DNA of 56,075 nt from Candidatus Omnitrophota bacterium (GTDB taxonomy: Bacteria > Hinthialibacterota > Hinthialibacteria > Hinthialibacterales > Hinthialibacteraceae): NCBI GenBank assembly GCA_003598175.1, contig QZKN01000189.1, forward strand, positions 1 to 56,075, written 5' to 3'. Below, piece after piece: positions 9,456 through 18,562 of the stretch. The notes below the pieces were generated by a model. That model saw only the letters and a program-made list of their open reading frames with translations, made no database searches and had not been told where the DNA came from. The stretch's first letter is position 1. The number at the start of each line of letters is the position of its first letter. A program made the translations under genes and the position numbers.

Positions 9456-10018
9456 AACAGTCAAAACCCAATCTTCAACCCTATGTCGCCGCGCTGTTTA
9501 AGGAAGCGCAATCGAATCGCAACCGTTTGGCCAAATTGGAACGGTGGAACCGGATTCTCATGATCTTCATGGTGTTGTTGATTTTGTCGGGTGGTGTTTT
9601 TGTTTATTTAGTCGTCTCGCCGAACAAAATCATCACGGCGCGGCAATATATCGCCGCAGACGAAGCGGGAACGTATCGCGGAATTCTTGGGCCATCGGGT
9701 TTGATTGTATTGGACGAAGCAACGAAAAAGAAGGCGCAACTCAGCGTGCGGCAGGACGGTTTACCGGTTTTAACCTTGTTCGACGATGCGGAAACCATTC
9801 GCTGTGAATTGTCTCGGGAAACCGATGGGATTCCGCATTTGCGTTTCTACGACGAAAAACAGAACTTGCGGGCATCCTTACAACTCACCCTTGACGGCGA
9901 ATTTGGATTGATTCAATTCGATGACACAGGAAGAGAGACGATTCTGTATCCTCCCATGAAGGAGGAAGCGGACGCGCCGAAAATCGAAAGCGCCACTTCC
10001 GTGATTCCACTTCAATGA
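9452..10018 (+). CDS. single-pass membrane protein with four short beta repeats
   Basis: A 188-residue protein with a charged N-terminal cytoplasmic segment, one transmembrane helix at about residues 35-55, and a periplasmic part made of four repeats of about 22-23 residues (starting near TYRGILG, QLSVRQDG, ELSRETDG and SLQLTLDG), each with a Gly-x-hydrophobic turn and a following L/F-D pair. This suggests a small beta-structured domain. No function is assigned. The start overlaps the stop of the preceding short frame. The next gene follows 90 bases later on the same strand. Confidence 0.6.
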   Translation: MKQSKPNLQPYVAALFKEAQSNRNRLAKLERWNRILMIFMVLLILSGGVFVYLVVSPNKIITARQYIAADEAGTYRGILGPSGLIVLDEATKKKAQLSVRQDGLPVLTLFDDAETIRCELSRETDGIPHLRFYDEKQNLRASLQLTLDGEFGLIQFDDTGRETILYPPMKEEADAPKIESATSVIPLQ

Positions 10019-10108
10019 AATGCCGCCTTCGAATAGGATCAAGTGAAATGGTGCGCCGAGGTTCAGTCAATTTAGACGGATCTTGAAAAATGCAAGACGG
10101 TAGTGCTC

Positions 10109-10321
10109 ATGGAAAAAAAATGCATGCATTGTGAGTTTTGGAACGTTTTGGACGTCGCTGATTCGAGCCGAAGGGAAGGCGAGTGCCGGAAATATGCGCC
10201 GCGAGTACGAATGGATGGAATCACACAGGGTAGTTGGCCTTTAACTGACGCCGATGATTGGTGTGGAGATTTCCAACTCCATTCGCGATTCAATCGATGC
10301 AATCCGCAAGACATTCATTGA
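10109..10321 (+). CDS. small four-cysteine protein, probable metal-binding
   Basis: About 70 residues from ATG 10109 (a GTG at 10103 adds two residues). The cysteines form C-x2-C near the start (CMHCEFW), one in GECRKYAP and one in DDWCGDF. The pattern C-x2-C-x-(F/Y)-W ... G-x-C-R-x-(Y/H)-A-P ... W-P-x-T-x-x-D-D-W-C-G-x-F is one I recognise from small uncharacterised bacterial proteins, and suggests a zinc site. No partner is evident. It lies between the membrane protein and the sulfatase, all on the same strand. Confidence 0.55.
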   Translation: MEKKCMHCEFWNVLDVADSSRREGECRKYAPRVRMDGITQGSWPLTDADDWCGDFQLHSRFNRCNPQDIH

Positions 10322-10350
10322 TCGTAATGTGATGCGACGGCAGTTTTGTC

Positions 10351-10377
10351 GGTGGATTTCACTCTGTTCAATCCACC
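10351..10377. repeat. 27-base hairpin repeat, copy 1
   Basis: An inverted repeat with arms GGTGGATT and AATCCACC and an 11-base loop. The same 27-base architecture recurs at 29665-29691 and 53535-53561 (read on either strand), so this is a dispersed REP-like palindrome rather than a gene-specific terminator. Confidence 0.6.
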
Positions 10378-10451
10378 CTCATTTACGAAAACGAGCCAGG
10401 CAGACAAATCCTTGAATCGATGAATATGCGATCTCAGAAGGAGCGCCCCTG

Positions 10452-11870
10452 ATGTTCCAACAAAAATGCAATCGCCGCGATTGCTTAAAAACGCTGACAC
10501 TCTCCGCATCGGCAATGGCGATTCCCCCAATCATTCAGGCTGCAGCCGGTAGCCGCAAACCCAACATCGTCCTGATTTTCACCGACGATCAAGGTTACGC
10601 CGACCTCGGTCTTTATGGCGCGCGAGGATTTACCACTCCTCATCTTGATCAAATGGGCCGCGAAGGCATCCGTTTTACGGATTTCCATGTCGCTCAACCC
10701 GTCTGCGGCGCTTCGCGCGCCGCGTTACTGACCGGTTGCTACCCCAACCGTATCGGTATGCTGGGCGCGCCCAGCCACAATAGCAATCACGGCATCAGCG
10801 ACGGCGAAATGACCATCGCGGAAATGCTCAAGCAGCACGATTACGCCGCCGCCATTTTCGGCAAATGGCATCTGGGCCATCATCCGCCATTTCTGCCCAC
10901 GCGCCACGGCTTCGACGAGTACTTCGGTCTGCCCTATTCCAACGACATGTGGCCTTTCCATCCCGAAAATCCGGGCGGGTATCCTCCATTGCCGTTGATT
11001 GAAGGCGAAACCGTGATTCAGGAAAATCCCGATCAGGCCAAATTGACGACGTGGTACACCGAGCGCGCCGTCGATTTTATCGAACGCAATCAGGACAAAC
11101 CATTTTTCCTGTACGTCGCCCATAGCATGCCGCATGTCCCGCTTTTCGTCTCCAGGAAATTCAAAGGCAAATCCGAGCAGGGCATGTATGGCGACGTGAT
11201 CATGGAAATCGACTGGTCCGTCGGCCAGATTCTTGCAGCCGTAAAACAGTGCGGACTCGACAACGATACGCTGGTCATTTTCACATCCGACAACGGACCA
11301 TGGCTTAGCTACGGCGATCACGCCGGATGCGCCCTTCCGTTGCGCGAGGGCAAAGGCACGACGTGGGACGGCGGCCAGCGCGTCCCCTGCATCATGCGCT
11401 GGCCCGGCAAAATCCCCGCCGGCGCCGTCTGCGACGAACCGGCCATGACCATCGACATTCTCCCCACCCTCGCCGAACTGGCCGATTGCCGACTGCCCGA
11501 TCACGTCATCGACGGCAAATCCATCTGGCCGCTCATGGCCGGCGCTCCGAATGCCGAAACGTTGCACGACGCCCTATATTTTTATTGGAACGATAACCTC
11601 GAAGCGGTCCGCAGCGGTCGGTGGAAACTCCATTTCCCCCACAAATACCGCACCCTCGCGGGCAAGCCAGGCGGAGTCGGCGGCGTCCCCGCCAAATACG
11701 AGCAGGCCGAAACCGGTATTGCCCTCTATGACATGAAAACCGATATCGGCGAACAAACCAACCTCGCCGAGCGTTATCCTGATATTGTGAATTGTTTGGC
11801 GGAGAGGGGAAAACGTTTCGACGAACAATTGAAACAGACCAAACGCCAGGCGGGAAAAATCCATCCGTAA
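10452..11870 (+). CDS. Tat-exported type I sulfatase (Cys type)
   Basis: A 472-residue arylsulfatase-family enzyme hydrolysing sulfate esters outside the cytoplasm. The N-terminus NRRDCLKTLTLSASAMA is a Tat-like signal. Metal ligands appear as TDDQGYAD (residues 44-51) and TSDNG. The modification site is C85-G-A-S-R89 followed by ALLTG: the Cys that becomes formylglycine is present, but the usual Pro of C-x-P-S-R is Ala, which is tolerated in the family. GKWHLG and HVPL-type motifs are present. The substrate is not determinable. A GGAG lies nine to ten bases before the ATG. It needs a maturation enzyme (FGE or anSME) that I do not see in the window. Confidence 0.9.
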   Translation: MFQQKCNRRDCLKTLTLSASAMAIPPIIQAAAGSRKPNIVLIFTDDQGYADLGLYGARGFTTPHLDQMGREGIRFTDFHVAQPVCGASRAALLTGCYPNRIGMLGAPSHNSNHGISDGEMTIAEMLKQHDYAAAIFGKWHLGHHPPFLPTRHGFDEYFGLPYSNDMWPFHPENPGGYPPLPLIEGETVIQENPDQAKLTTWYTERAVDFIERNQDKPFFLYVAHSMPHVPLFVSRKFKGKSEQGMYGDVIMEIDWSVGQILAAVKQCGLDNDTLVIFTSDNGPWLSYGDHAGCALPLREGKGTTWDGGQRVPCIMRWPGKIPAGAVCDEPAMTIDILPTLAELADCRLPDHVIDGKSIWPLMAGAPNAETLHDALYFYWNDNLEAVRSGRWKLHFPHKYRTLAGKPGGVGGVPAKYEQAETGIALYDMKTDIGEQTNLAERYPDIVNCLAERGKRFDEQLKQTKRQAGKIHP

Positions 11871-11951
11871 ACCTCATCGCCGACATCCTATTTATAACCG
11901 CCGAGACGCCATGGAGGCGATAAGAATATTTTTTATAGTAATTGGGTCGTG

Positions 11952-13328
11952 TTAAAATTTATAGATGAATGAGGTTTGAACGCGAACGTTATCCCCGTCG
12001 TCTTTGGAATGATATTTCGTATCCCAATACGACACTTCCAATCCCCACTGAACCGCTTCACTCCAGGCATAGAAGGCATTTCCGAAGATGGACATATTTC
12101 TTGTGCGGTCTCCCGCGTTGAGATCGGAATTCTGCGGATCATCGATGGTCACGCCCGAGGTGAACGTCCATTTCGACCAGGGGCCGGTCGACAACGCCGC
12201 CCATCCTCCCGTTGCGGCAATTTCATGCAACAGGAGTTGATTGACGCCCTGATTAATGCCGCCCAGGTAGGCGTCGAGATTTTCGCCGGTCCACAGTTCC
12301 CCCTTGAATTCCAGTTTTTCCATAAGAGGCAGGAGCAAATCCAGATTCATGGACCAGCTATCGAAGTCCCGGCCATGATCCAATCTGTCGATATCGTATT
12401 CTTCCTGTCCCCAATGCCCGGAAACACCAACTTCCACGGGCTTTTTCAACCACAGGGGAACCGTATACGCCAGGCGCGCCTGCATGGAGGGGAACCCGGC
12501 ATCCTCACCCGTATCGCCTGGATGGAATCCCCATGTGTCCCCGATTGTGCGGGCAAGCGCGGCCTGGAGAGAAAGCGAGGAGGTCTCGCTGACGTTCCAG
12601 CGTTTCCGCGCTTGCAATTGCGGGCGGCGATACCCGATATTTCCCGTCCACCAGCCCACGGAATAATTCAAGGTGGAAGGAACCAGAGGCGAAATAACAT
12701 CCGCGGTTTGTCCGGCCAACAGACTGAAATCGTAGTCCGGCCAATCCAATTGGAGGTAGGCGTGACGCATCATGGGATTGGCTTTGTTTTCCGCTCCCCC
12801 GCCGTAAAAATCGACTTCGACGCGTCCGCTGGCTACCGCATTGCCGAAGGGGGCGTCATGAAACCGAAGTCCGAATCGGGATTCACTGGCGGTGAGATTG
12901 AATTGGTCATCGTTTCTGCTGTCGTCTCCGGAAATGACCCACCGATTGAAGTTACCCGCATCGGTCCGGGACGTATCGTAGGCGGCGTCCAATTTGAAAT
13001 GCCCATAGAGATCCGCGCCGAACTTGCTGCGAACCGCTCTGGTTTCTATTTGATTGACGGCGCCCTCGACTGAATCCACTCGCTCGTTTTGCGTCGTATA
13101 GGATTTTTCCTGCGACTCAAGGCGCTTTTCCAGTTCCTGATTTCGTTGTTCCAACTCGTCGATTCGTTTTTGCATCGCATCCATGCGCTCCAGTACTTTT
13201 TGAAGAGTGGAATCGTTCTCTTCCGCACCTTGGACGGCATAAGGCAGCATTCCGATCGTGATGCATAAACCAAATACCGCCAACCACCATTTGCCCCTGC
13301 CGGGATTGTGTTTTGTTTTTTTGATCAT
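11952..13328 (-). CDS. outer-membrane porin, DcaP-like
   Basis: About 458 residues. I prefer ATG 13328, with GGGGA eight bases upstream, to ATG 13343. After a signal peptide (WWLAVFGLCITIGMLPYAVQGA) comes a coiled coil (about residues 40-80, rich in E/Q/R/L heptads: RIDELEQRNQELEKRLE), then a barrel domain with alternating amphipathic strands and a terminal Phe (SFIYKF) that fits the BAM recognition signal. YGHFKLDAAYDT and RFGLRFHDAPFG are typical of trimeric DcaP-type porins, whose coiled coil helps trimerisation. Probable role: diffusion of small anionic or sugar solutes across the outer membrane. The neighbouring sulfatase and hexosaminidase suggest glycan products as cargo (inference). 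Confidence 0.8.
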   Translation of the reverse strand: MIKKTKHNPGRGKWWLAVFGLCITIGMLPYAVQGAEENDSTLQKVLERMDAMQKRIDELEQRNQELEKRLESQEKSYTTQNERVDSVEGAVNQIETRAVRSKFGADLYGHFKLDAAYDTSRTDAGNFNRWVISGDDSRNDDQFNLTASESRFGLRFHDAPFGNAVASGRVEVDFYGGGAENKANPMMRHAYLQLDWPDYDFSLLAGQTADVISPLVPSTLNYSVGWWTGNIGYRRPQLQARKRWNVSETSSLSLQAALARTIGDTWGFHPGDTGEDAGFPSMQARLAYTVPLWLKKPVEVGVSGHWGQEEYDIDRLDHGRDFDSWSMNLDLLLPLMEKLEFKGELWTGENLDAYLGGINQGVNQLLLHEIAATGGWAALSTGPWSKWTFTSGVTIDDPQNSDLNAGDRTRNMSIFGNAFYAWSEAVQWGLEVSYWDTKYHSKDDGDNVRVQTSFIYKF

Positions 13329-13599
13329 TGTCTGATTCCCCATTCGTAGAAAATGTTAGGTAAAAAAACAGTAAAACACCATTTTTTATAGCAAATAACA
13401 TGCCATTTTATGAATAAAAGTGGGATTATGGTATTTTCTTGTTACGTAAATACCTGTAAAATATAGATATAGCATGGATTGCACATTCTTTTTGATCAGT
13501 TAAGGTTGGGAAATATTGTTGATTGTATTAGGAGATTGAAAGAGTAACTCTATGAGAGTAACGGACACGATTACAAAATGTAATGAAATAAATTACTGA

Positions 13600-13992
13600 C
13601 TCACCTTACGCACGCACACTTGCCATTATCCTCATTAAAGGCTGACCTTTACCCATATTATTTGATTTTGTCTTTGTATCATACCCCAACGGGGTTATAG
13701 AAGACAGCCAGCGGGCAACGCCCCTGGTTACGATAGTATATAAACACATCAGCCCTGAAAGGGCGAAATAACATGTCTGCCCACAAACATTCTTTCGCCC
13801 TTTCAGGGCTTGAAAACCGTCGCAATCACTTTTCCAGGGGCGTTGCCCGCTGGCTTTCCTCTTAAACCCCGTCGGGGTTAGTCTTTCATAAACTCATAGG
13901 GAATAGTAAGCCTCTGCAAAGGAACAAAAAATGTCTGTCTCCACTTATAAAAAGAACTCTATCCTGCTTTTCATTTTTTTGCGTAAGGTGAG
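13600..13992. mobile_element. MITE-like element, 393 bp, 12-bp terminal inverted repeats and 7-bp target duplication
   Basis: Ends are CTCACCTTACGC (13600-13611) and its reverse complement (13981-13992). Both ends are flanked by the direct repeat TTACTGA (13593-13599 and 13993-13999). Inside are nested inverted repeats: 13707-13727 with 13834-13854 (21 of 21 complementary), and 13751-13768 with 13793-13810 (18 of 18). Two small self-complementary hairpins, ACCCC..GGGGTT, lie at 13683-13696 and 13865-13879. There is no reading frame of note, so the element would need a transposase in trans. It fills most of the 705-base gap 13329-14033; the rest of that gap shows nothing I can name. It ends about 40 bases beyond the stop of the GH20 gene. 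Confidence 0.85.
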
Positions 13993-14033
13993 TTACTGAA
14001 AATACGCTTTAATTAGGGAATGGTAACTTTTAT

Positions 14034-16136
14034 TCAATCCACAAAAAAGCCCAGCGGCTCAGGCGGGGGCAGCGTTTTGGTTCGGCGGGATTCGTCCCAG
14101 GCCTGATTGATGGCGGCGTGCATGTCCCAGTATTTCTGGATTTCCTTATCCCACAATGCCAGCGTGCCTTCGAGGTTGTAAGGGGTGTTGCCGCGAAGCC
14201 ATAAATCCTTATAGAGCGCTTTCAGATTTCCGGTCATGAAGATGAGATCGTAGATGCGGCATTTGTTGGCTTTGGTGGATGCGCCGAGTTGGATGGCGGC
14301 CAGCCAGATTTGCTTGGAGTCGTTGGAATTGCGGGCGGCGCGGTAAATGCGGCTCATTTCCGGTCCGTAGAGAAGTTTGAGTCCGGCCAGGTCGAGGCGC
14401 AGGGCGGCGTATTCGATGAAATCAAGCAGGTCCTGATTGCGCAGGGATTGTTGTTTGGCGCGATAGAGTTGTTCGAGGGCGTTTTCGGCGTGCAGCCGCA
14501 TTTCGCGCAGTTTCGGTTCCCACTCGACGATGCGTTTTTGGTTGGCTTCGACGAACGGATCTAGCCAGTGCAGGCGGATGGAACTGCCGGAATAGAGCGA
14601 TTCGGCGATAAGTTGGGATTCGAGCATTTCGTGGTACGCATTCAGAATCTCGCCGGTCTCATCGCGGTGGAAGCTCCACGCAAAGGCTTTTTCGAAGTTC
14701 TGCAAATCGGGCGTGCCGGATTGCCAGCCGGCGGCCGCCCCATACGCGAAGCCGTAATAATTGAGACTGTGCAGTTCCTCACAGGTATCGATCCACAGCG
14801 TGTTGAGAATTCCGGCGGCGTCGAATTCTCTTCCTTTTTTCATGAATTGATCGATGACGGTCCGCATTCCCTTAAAATTCGGGTAAATCTGCATCCAATT
14901 GCGTACGCCGGGGCAAACCACGAAGGGGAGATCGGCTTTGGCGAAGGGTTCAACCAACGGACCGAAGTCGTCCTTGCGTTCGAAATAACTCCACGACATC
15001 ATGCGCGTGTCTTTGGCGATTTTATCGATGATTTCGGGATGGTTGAGGATGATATCGCCCCAGACTTCGGGAATGCGTCCGTATTTGCGGATGATTTCGT
15101 GGATGCGGTGGGCATGTTCGAGATAGATTTCGCCTGCCGGACGATCGGGAAAACGTTCGCGGCTGCGGCCCGTGCCGAGTTCGTAGGTTTCGTCGCCGCC
15201 GACGTGGATGTAAGGCGAGGGAAACGTTTCCGCCAGGTATTTCACGCAGTTTTCAATGAATTCGTCGACGCCCTCGCGGCCGGGCGAGAGTTCGCCGCCG
15301 TGCGGGATTTCGGCGAGGTTGGAATATTTTTCCATCCGTAAAACATTATGCAGATGGCCGTGGAATTGCACGCAGGGAACGATTTCGACGTAATTTTTCA
15401 AGCCTTCGGCCACGATGTCGCGCACATCGTCAGGCGTGTATCGCCCGCCCGGCTCGCCGACGAGCGGCTGGTCGGGATATTCCAGCGTGTCTTCGGAATA
15501 GAGGTAATAGCGGTTGATTTTCAATTCACCGAAGGTGCGAATGAAACGTTTGACAGTGGCGACGTTGGGTAAGGTGCCCTGGCTCGAGTCGATCATGACG
15601 CCGCGAAAGGCGGATTCGGGCCAATCGACGATACGCACGCAAGGGACGCTCATACCTTCCTTTTCTTTTGTGTAAATCAATTGCAAAAACGTTTGCGCGG
15701 CGTAGAACAGCCCCGCGCCGGTTTTCCCCGCCAGTAAAACGCGGGTTGGCGTGATTTCCAAAACGTAACCTTCCTCGGTTTGCGGTTGCTCCTTTAACGG
15801 CATGACGGTCAAAGCTTCGGATATTTGCTCATTTTGTCCGATGATGCCGGGAAGAATATAAGGCGTGCGGGTTTTTCCCATTGCCGTCGTCAACTCGCAG
15901 GGCGGCTTGGTGATTTCAGCCACGCGCCGCTGTATCAGCTCAATGGTGTTTTGTAAATCTGCATCAACCGCATCGGAAACCACGATTTTTGTGTCGGCGG
16001 TTAATGAGAAGACGCCTTCGAGGCGTTCGACATGCCGCGGTTGCGGGAGCAACGGCATGATGTCCTGCGCGAAATTGGAAAGGGAACTGAAACAAGTCAC
16101 AACCATGATAATCGTGAATGGAATCGTACGAATCAT
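14034..16136 (-). CDS. secreted beta-N-acetylhexosaminidase, GH20 family
   Basis: About 700 residues from ATG 16136, chosen because GAGGAG lies seven bases upstream; the frame extends nine codons further but without a ribosome site. The signal peptide is MIRTIPFTIIMVVTCFSSLS. Residues 30-170 form the GH20b-like alpha/beta domain (LPQPRHVERLEG, EGYVLEITPTRVLLAG, AGLFYAAQTFLQL). The catalytic barrel follows from RGVMIDSS, with HVGGDETYEL carrying the D315-E316 pair used in substrate-assisted catalysis. The last ~200 residues are helical. The enzyme removes terminal N-acetylhexosamine residues from glycans. nagB and sulfatases in the region fit use of amino-sugar polymers (inference). Confidence 0.88.
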   Translation of the reverse strand: MIRTIPFTIIMVVTCFSSLSNFAQDIMPLLPQPRHVERLEGVFSLTADTKIVVSDAVDADLQNTIELIQRRVAEITKPPCELTTAMGKTRTPYILPGIIGQNEQISEALTVMPLKEQPQTEEGYVLEITPTRVLLAGKTGAGLFYAAQTFLQLIYTKEKEGMSVPCVRIVDWPESAFRGVMIDSSQGTLPNVATVKRFIRTFGELKINRYYLYSEDTLEYPDQPLVGEPGGRYTPDDVRDIVAEGLKNYVEIVPCVQFHGHLHNVLRMEKYSNLAEIPHGGELSPGREGVDEFIENCVKYLAETFPSPYIHVGGDETYELGTGRSRERFPDRPAGEIYLEHAHRIHEIIRKYGRIPEVWGDIILNHPEIIDKIAKDTRMMSWSYFERKDDFGPLVEPFAKADLPFVVCPGVRNWMQIYPNFKGMRTVIDQFMKKGREFDAAGILNTLWIDTCEELHSLNYYGFAYGAAAGWQSGTPDLQNFEKAFAWSFHRDETGEILNAYHEMLESQLIAESLYSGSSIRLHWLDPFVEANQKRIVEWEPKLREMRLHAENALEQLYRAKQQSLRNQDLLDFIEYAALRLDLAGLKLLYGPEMSRIYRAARNSNDSKQIWLAAIQLGASTKANKCRIYDLIFMTGNLKALYKDLWLRGNTPYNLEGTLALWDKEIQKYWDMHAAINQAWDESRRTKTLPPPEPLGFFVD

Positions 16137-16357
16137 TGAAATTCTCCTCATTTTCATACACAATTCGAATGGGTCTATTGTTGCAAAAAAATGGGGAAAG
16201 AGAAAGGTATTGGGAGAATTTGAGATTACTCATTTGGTTGTTTCCATAGGGAAAAGATGGATAAACGTTGGAGAATCCATAAGGAACTATACGTTACATC
16301 CTTGAGTTTTATTGAAATAAAAGTTGATTTTTATTGATGCTATTTACAGATTCAGAC

Positions 16358-16385
16358 TTGATTATGCACTGTAAATTGGTACAAT
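16358..16385 (+). promoter_or_regulatory. candidate sigma-70-type promoter for the toxin-antitoxin pair
   Basis: TTGATT (16358-16363), 16 bases, TACAAT (16380-16385). The toxin ATG at 16395 is only ten bases after the -10, and there is no ribosome site, so the toxin message may be leaderless. Prediction from sequence only. Confidence 0.4.
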
Positions 16386-16394
16386 GACTCTACG

Positions 16395-16673
16395 ATGAAA
16401 AAATGGAATGTCACCATTAAAAAGTCGGTTATCAAAAAAGTTGAACGGTTACCACAAGGGATACTTAATCGCTTGGCTTTTTTGATCAGGGAAATGGAAT
16501 TTGAAGGCCCTGTACGTGGAAATTGGCCGAATTATTCGAAATTAGGTGTTAACAAACATCATTGTCATTTGAAAAAAGGTCACCCCACTTATGTTGCTGT
16601 TTGGGTGGAATGCGAAAAAGATATTCATATCGAGGTGATTTATGTCGGAAGTCATGAAAAAGCGCCTTATTGA
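16395..16673 (+). CDS. RelE/HigB-like toxin
   Basis: A 92-residue basic protein with the compact RelE/ParE-superfamily layout: an N-terminal helix pair (WNVTIKKSVIKKVERLP, ILNRLAFLIREME) and C-terminal strands ending YVAVWVECEKDIHIEVIYVGSHEKAPY. Relatives are ribosome-dependent mRNA interferases or gyrase poisons; which applies here cannot be read. It precedes and overlaps the antitoxin by 32 bases, the toxin-first order typical of HigBA-type modules. No Shine-Dalgarno is seen before the ATG. Confidence 0.75.
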   Translation: MKKWNVTIKKSVIKKVERLPQGILNRLAFLIREMEFEGPVRGNWPNYSKLGVNKHHCHLKKGHPTYVAVWVECEKDIHIEVIYVGSHEKAPY

Positions 16674-17001
16674 AAAAGAGAGTTGTATTATTCACGCTAA
16701 TATTCCCGCTTCAAAGTGGGATGATGCGATAAAAGCAGTACAAAAATTAGGAGGCTACGTGATAGAAGAATCTGTTCCGTGGCGAGAGGCATTTCCGCCT
16801 GGTTATTTGGAGAATGAACCGGCGGTTCTATTAAAAGGGGCGCGCGCACGAGAAGAGTTGACGCAGGAACGGCTTTCCGCAATGACAAAGATTCCCCGAC
16901 GGCACATTTCGGAAATGGAAAATGGGAAACGACCGATCGGCAAGGAAAATGCGCGCAAATTGGCGGAAGCGTTAAAAACTAATTATCGAGTATTTTTGTG
17001 A
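16642..17001 (+). CDS. HTH (XRE-type) antitoxin of the HigBA-like pair
   Basis: A 119-residue protein with a C-terminal helix-turn-helix: LTQERLSAMTKIPRRHISEM followed by ENGKRPIGKENARKLAEALK (about residues 73-112). The N-terminal half (about 65 residues) is a separate domain that probably neutralises the toxin. The start, within the toxin gene, has GAGGTGA five bases upstream, supporting translational coupling. It probably binds its own promoter. Its last 30 bases overlap the 3' end of the convergent sulfatase gene. Confidence 0.8.
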   Translation: MSEVMKKRLIEKESCIIHANIPASKWDDAIKAVQKLGGYVIEESVPWREAFPPGYLENEPAVLLKGARAREELTQERLSAMTKIPRRHISEMENGKRPIGKENARKLAEALKTNYRVFL

Positions 17002-18510
17002 TTTTCCGGCTGGTGAATCCAATGGCGCGCTGCGGTTTTGTGTTTTATAACGTTCCAGTAATTGCGTCAATTGGCTGACAATTTCAGGATATTGGTCGTA
17101 TACGTTGGTTCGTTCGGCAAAGTCTTTCTGCATATCATACAATTGAATCGGCGGCAGCCCCAATTCTTTCGCCTTTTCCGGCCGTGGATCGCTCCAGCCG
17201 CCGGATCCGGAACATAACACCAGTTTCCAATGTCCCTGTCGGATGGAGAACGAACCGTCGATGGAATGATGAACGATGGCTTCGCAGATGGGTTTGTCTC
17301 GTTTTTCTCCTAACAATGCGGGCAGAATGTTGTAGCTGTCTTCCCCCGCGTCTTCAGGAAGAGAATCGCCCACGATTCCGGCGCAGGTGGCCATCAAGTC
17401 CGTCAGGCAGATGATTTCGTCCGTCTGCGTGTGCGGTTTGATTTTTCTCGGCCATCGGGCGAGAAAGGGGATGCGGTGGCCGCCCTCGAAAATATCCGCC
17501 TTGTATCCGCGAAAGTGATAGCTGGGATGGTGGCCGACGGCGGCCAGTTCTTTATAATCCGCGCGCGGCGAGCAGCCGTTGTCGCTGGTGAAGATCAGAA
17601 GCGTGTTGTCTTCCATGCCATGACGCTTCAAGGCGTTTACGATCTGTCCGACGGTCCAATCGACCTGCAGGACGAAGTCGCCATAGGCGTTGGTCCCGCT
17701 TTTTCCTTTAAATTCGCTGGTTGGCAGAATCGGCGTGTGCGGAGCGGGAAGCGGAAAATAGAGGAAAAACGGATGGGGTTCATTTCTCTGCGCCTGACGA
17801 TCAATGAAAGAAACCGCTTTTTCGGTCAATGCAGGCAATACGTCGATGTGTTGAAAATCCGCGCCGGTGGGGCCGTCGCGCCAGAATTCCTTCTCATCGT
17901 TGTTTTCCGTATGGCGGTCGGGAAGGGAAGCGACCTTGTCGTTTTCGATGTAAACGTACGGCGGCATGTCGAGAGAGGCGCTGATCCCAAAAAAGTAGTC
18001 GAATCCGTTGGCGTTCGGACCGTGTTGGATGGGTTTTGTATAATCGACGTCCCTTGTATCGTCGTCGCTTTTCGCCCAGTTCATGCCCAGATGCCATTTA
18101 CCGATGCAGGCGGCGGCGTAACCGTATTTTTTGAGCAGCGACGCGACCGTCATTCTTCCTTCTTCGATCAGGTGGGGAGAATAGCCGTCGAGCACGCCCT
18201 TTTTCAAACGGCTGCGCCAGCAATACCGGCCGGTCAGGATGCCGTACCGCGTGGGCGTGCACACCGCCGAGCCCGAATGGGCGTCGGTGAAGGAGATGCC
18301 TTCCTCGGCGAGACGATCAATGTGGGGGGTATGAATTTTTGAGTTCTCATTCAGGCAGGAAAGATCGCCGTAGCCCAAATCATCCGCCAGAATGTAAACG
18401 ATATTGGGGAGAGCGGAATGACTGCCTTGATCCAAGGCGTTGGCCAGGCCGGAAAGATGGATTCCCGCTATTCCATAGCCGATCGTACGGATGAATTGAC
18501 GTCGTTTCAT
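16972..18510 (-). CDS. Tat-exported type I sulfatase (Cys type), second copy
   Basis: A 512-residue sulfatase with a Tat signal (MKRRQFIRTIGYG). Metal-binding LADDLGYGDL is at residues 41-50. The formylglycine site is C84-T-P-T-R88, followed by YGILTG. GKWHLGMNW, PAPHTPILP and SDNGCSPRAD are the usual active-site segments. It would remove sulfate from a sugar or other ester in the periplasm. It is only distantly like the sulfatase at 10452. Its final ten codons (KSQKYSIISF) are read from DNA that also encodes the antitoxin end, so the present stop may have been acquired when the module inserted (inference). Confidence 0.9.
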   Translation of the reverse strand: MKRRQFIRTIGYGIAGIHLSGLANALDQGSHSALPNIVYILADDLGYGDLSCLNENSKIHTPHIDRLAEEGISFTDAHSGSAVCTPTRYGILTGRYCWRSRLKKGVLDGYSPHLIEEGRMTVASLLKKYGYAAACIGKWHLGMNWAKSDDDTRDVDYTKPIQHGPNANGFDYFFGISASLDMPPYVYIENDKVASLPDRHTENNDEKEFWRDGPTGADFQHIDVLPALTEKAVSFIDRQAQRNEPHPFFLYFPLPAPHTPILPTSEFKGKSGTNAYGDFVLQVDWTVGQIVNALKRHGMEDNTLLIFTSDNGCSPRADYKELAAVGHHPSYHFRGYKADIFEGGHRIPFLARWPRKIKPHTQTDEIICLTDLMATCAGIVGDSLPEDAGEDSYNILPALLGEKRDKPICEAIVHHSIDGSFSIRQGHWKLVLCSGSGGWSDPRPEKAKELGLPPIQLYDMQKDFAERTNVYDQYPEIVSQLTQLLERYKTQNRSAPLDSPAGKSQKYSIISF

Positions 18511-18562
18511 GGCATTTTTCTCGATATTTGCGAAATGTTGCGCAATGCGCGAGAGGGAATAA

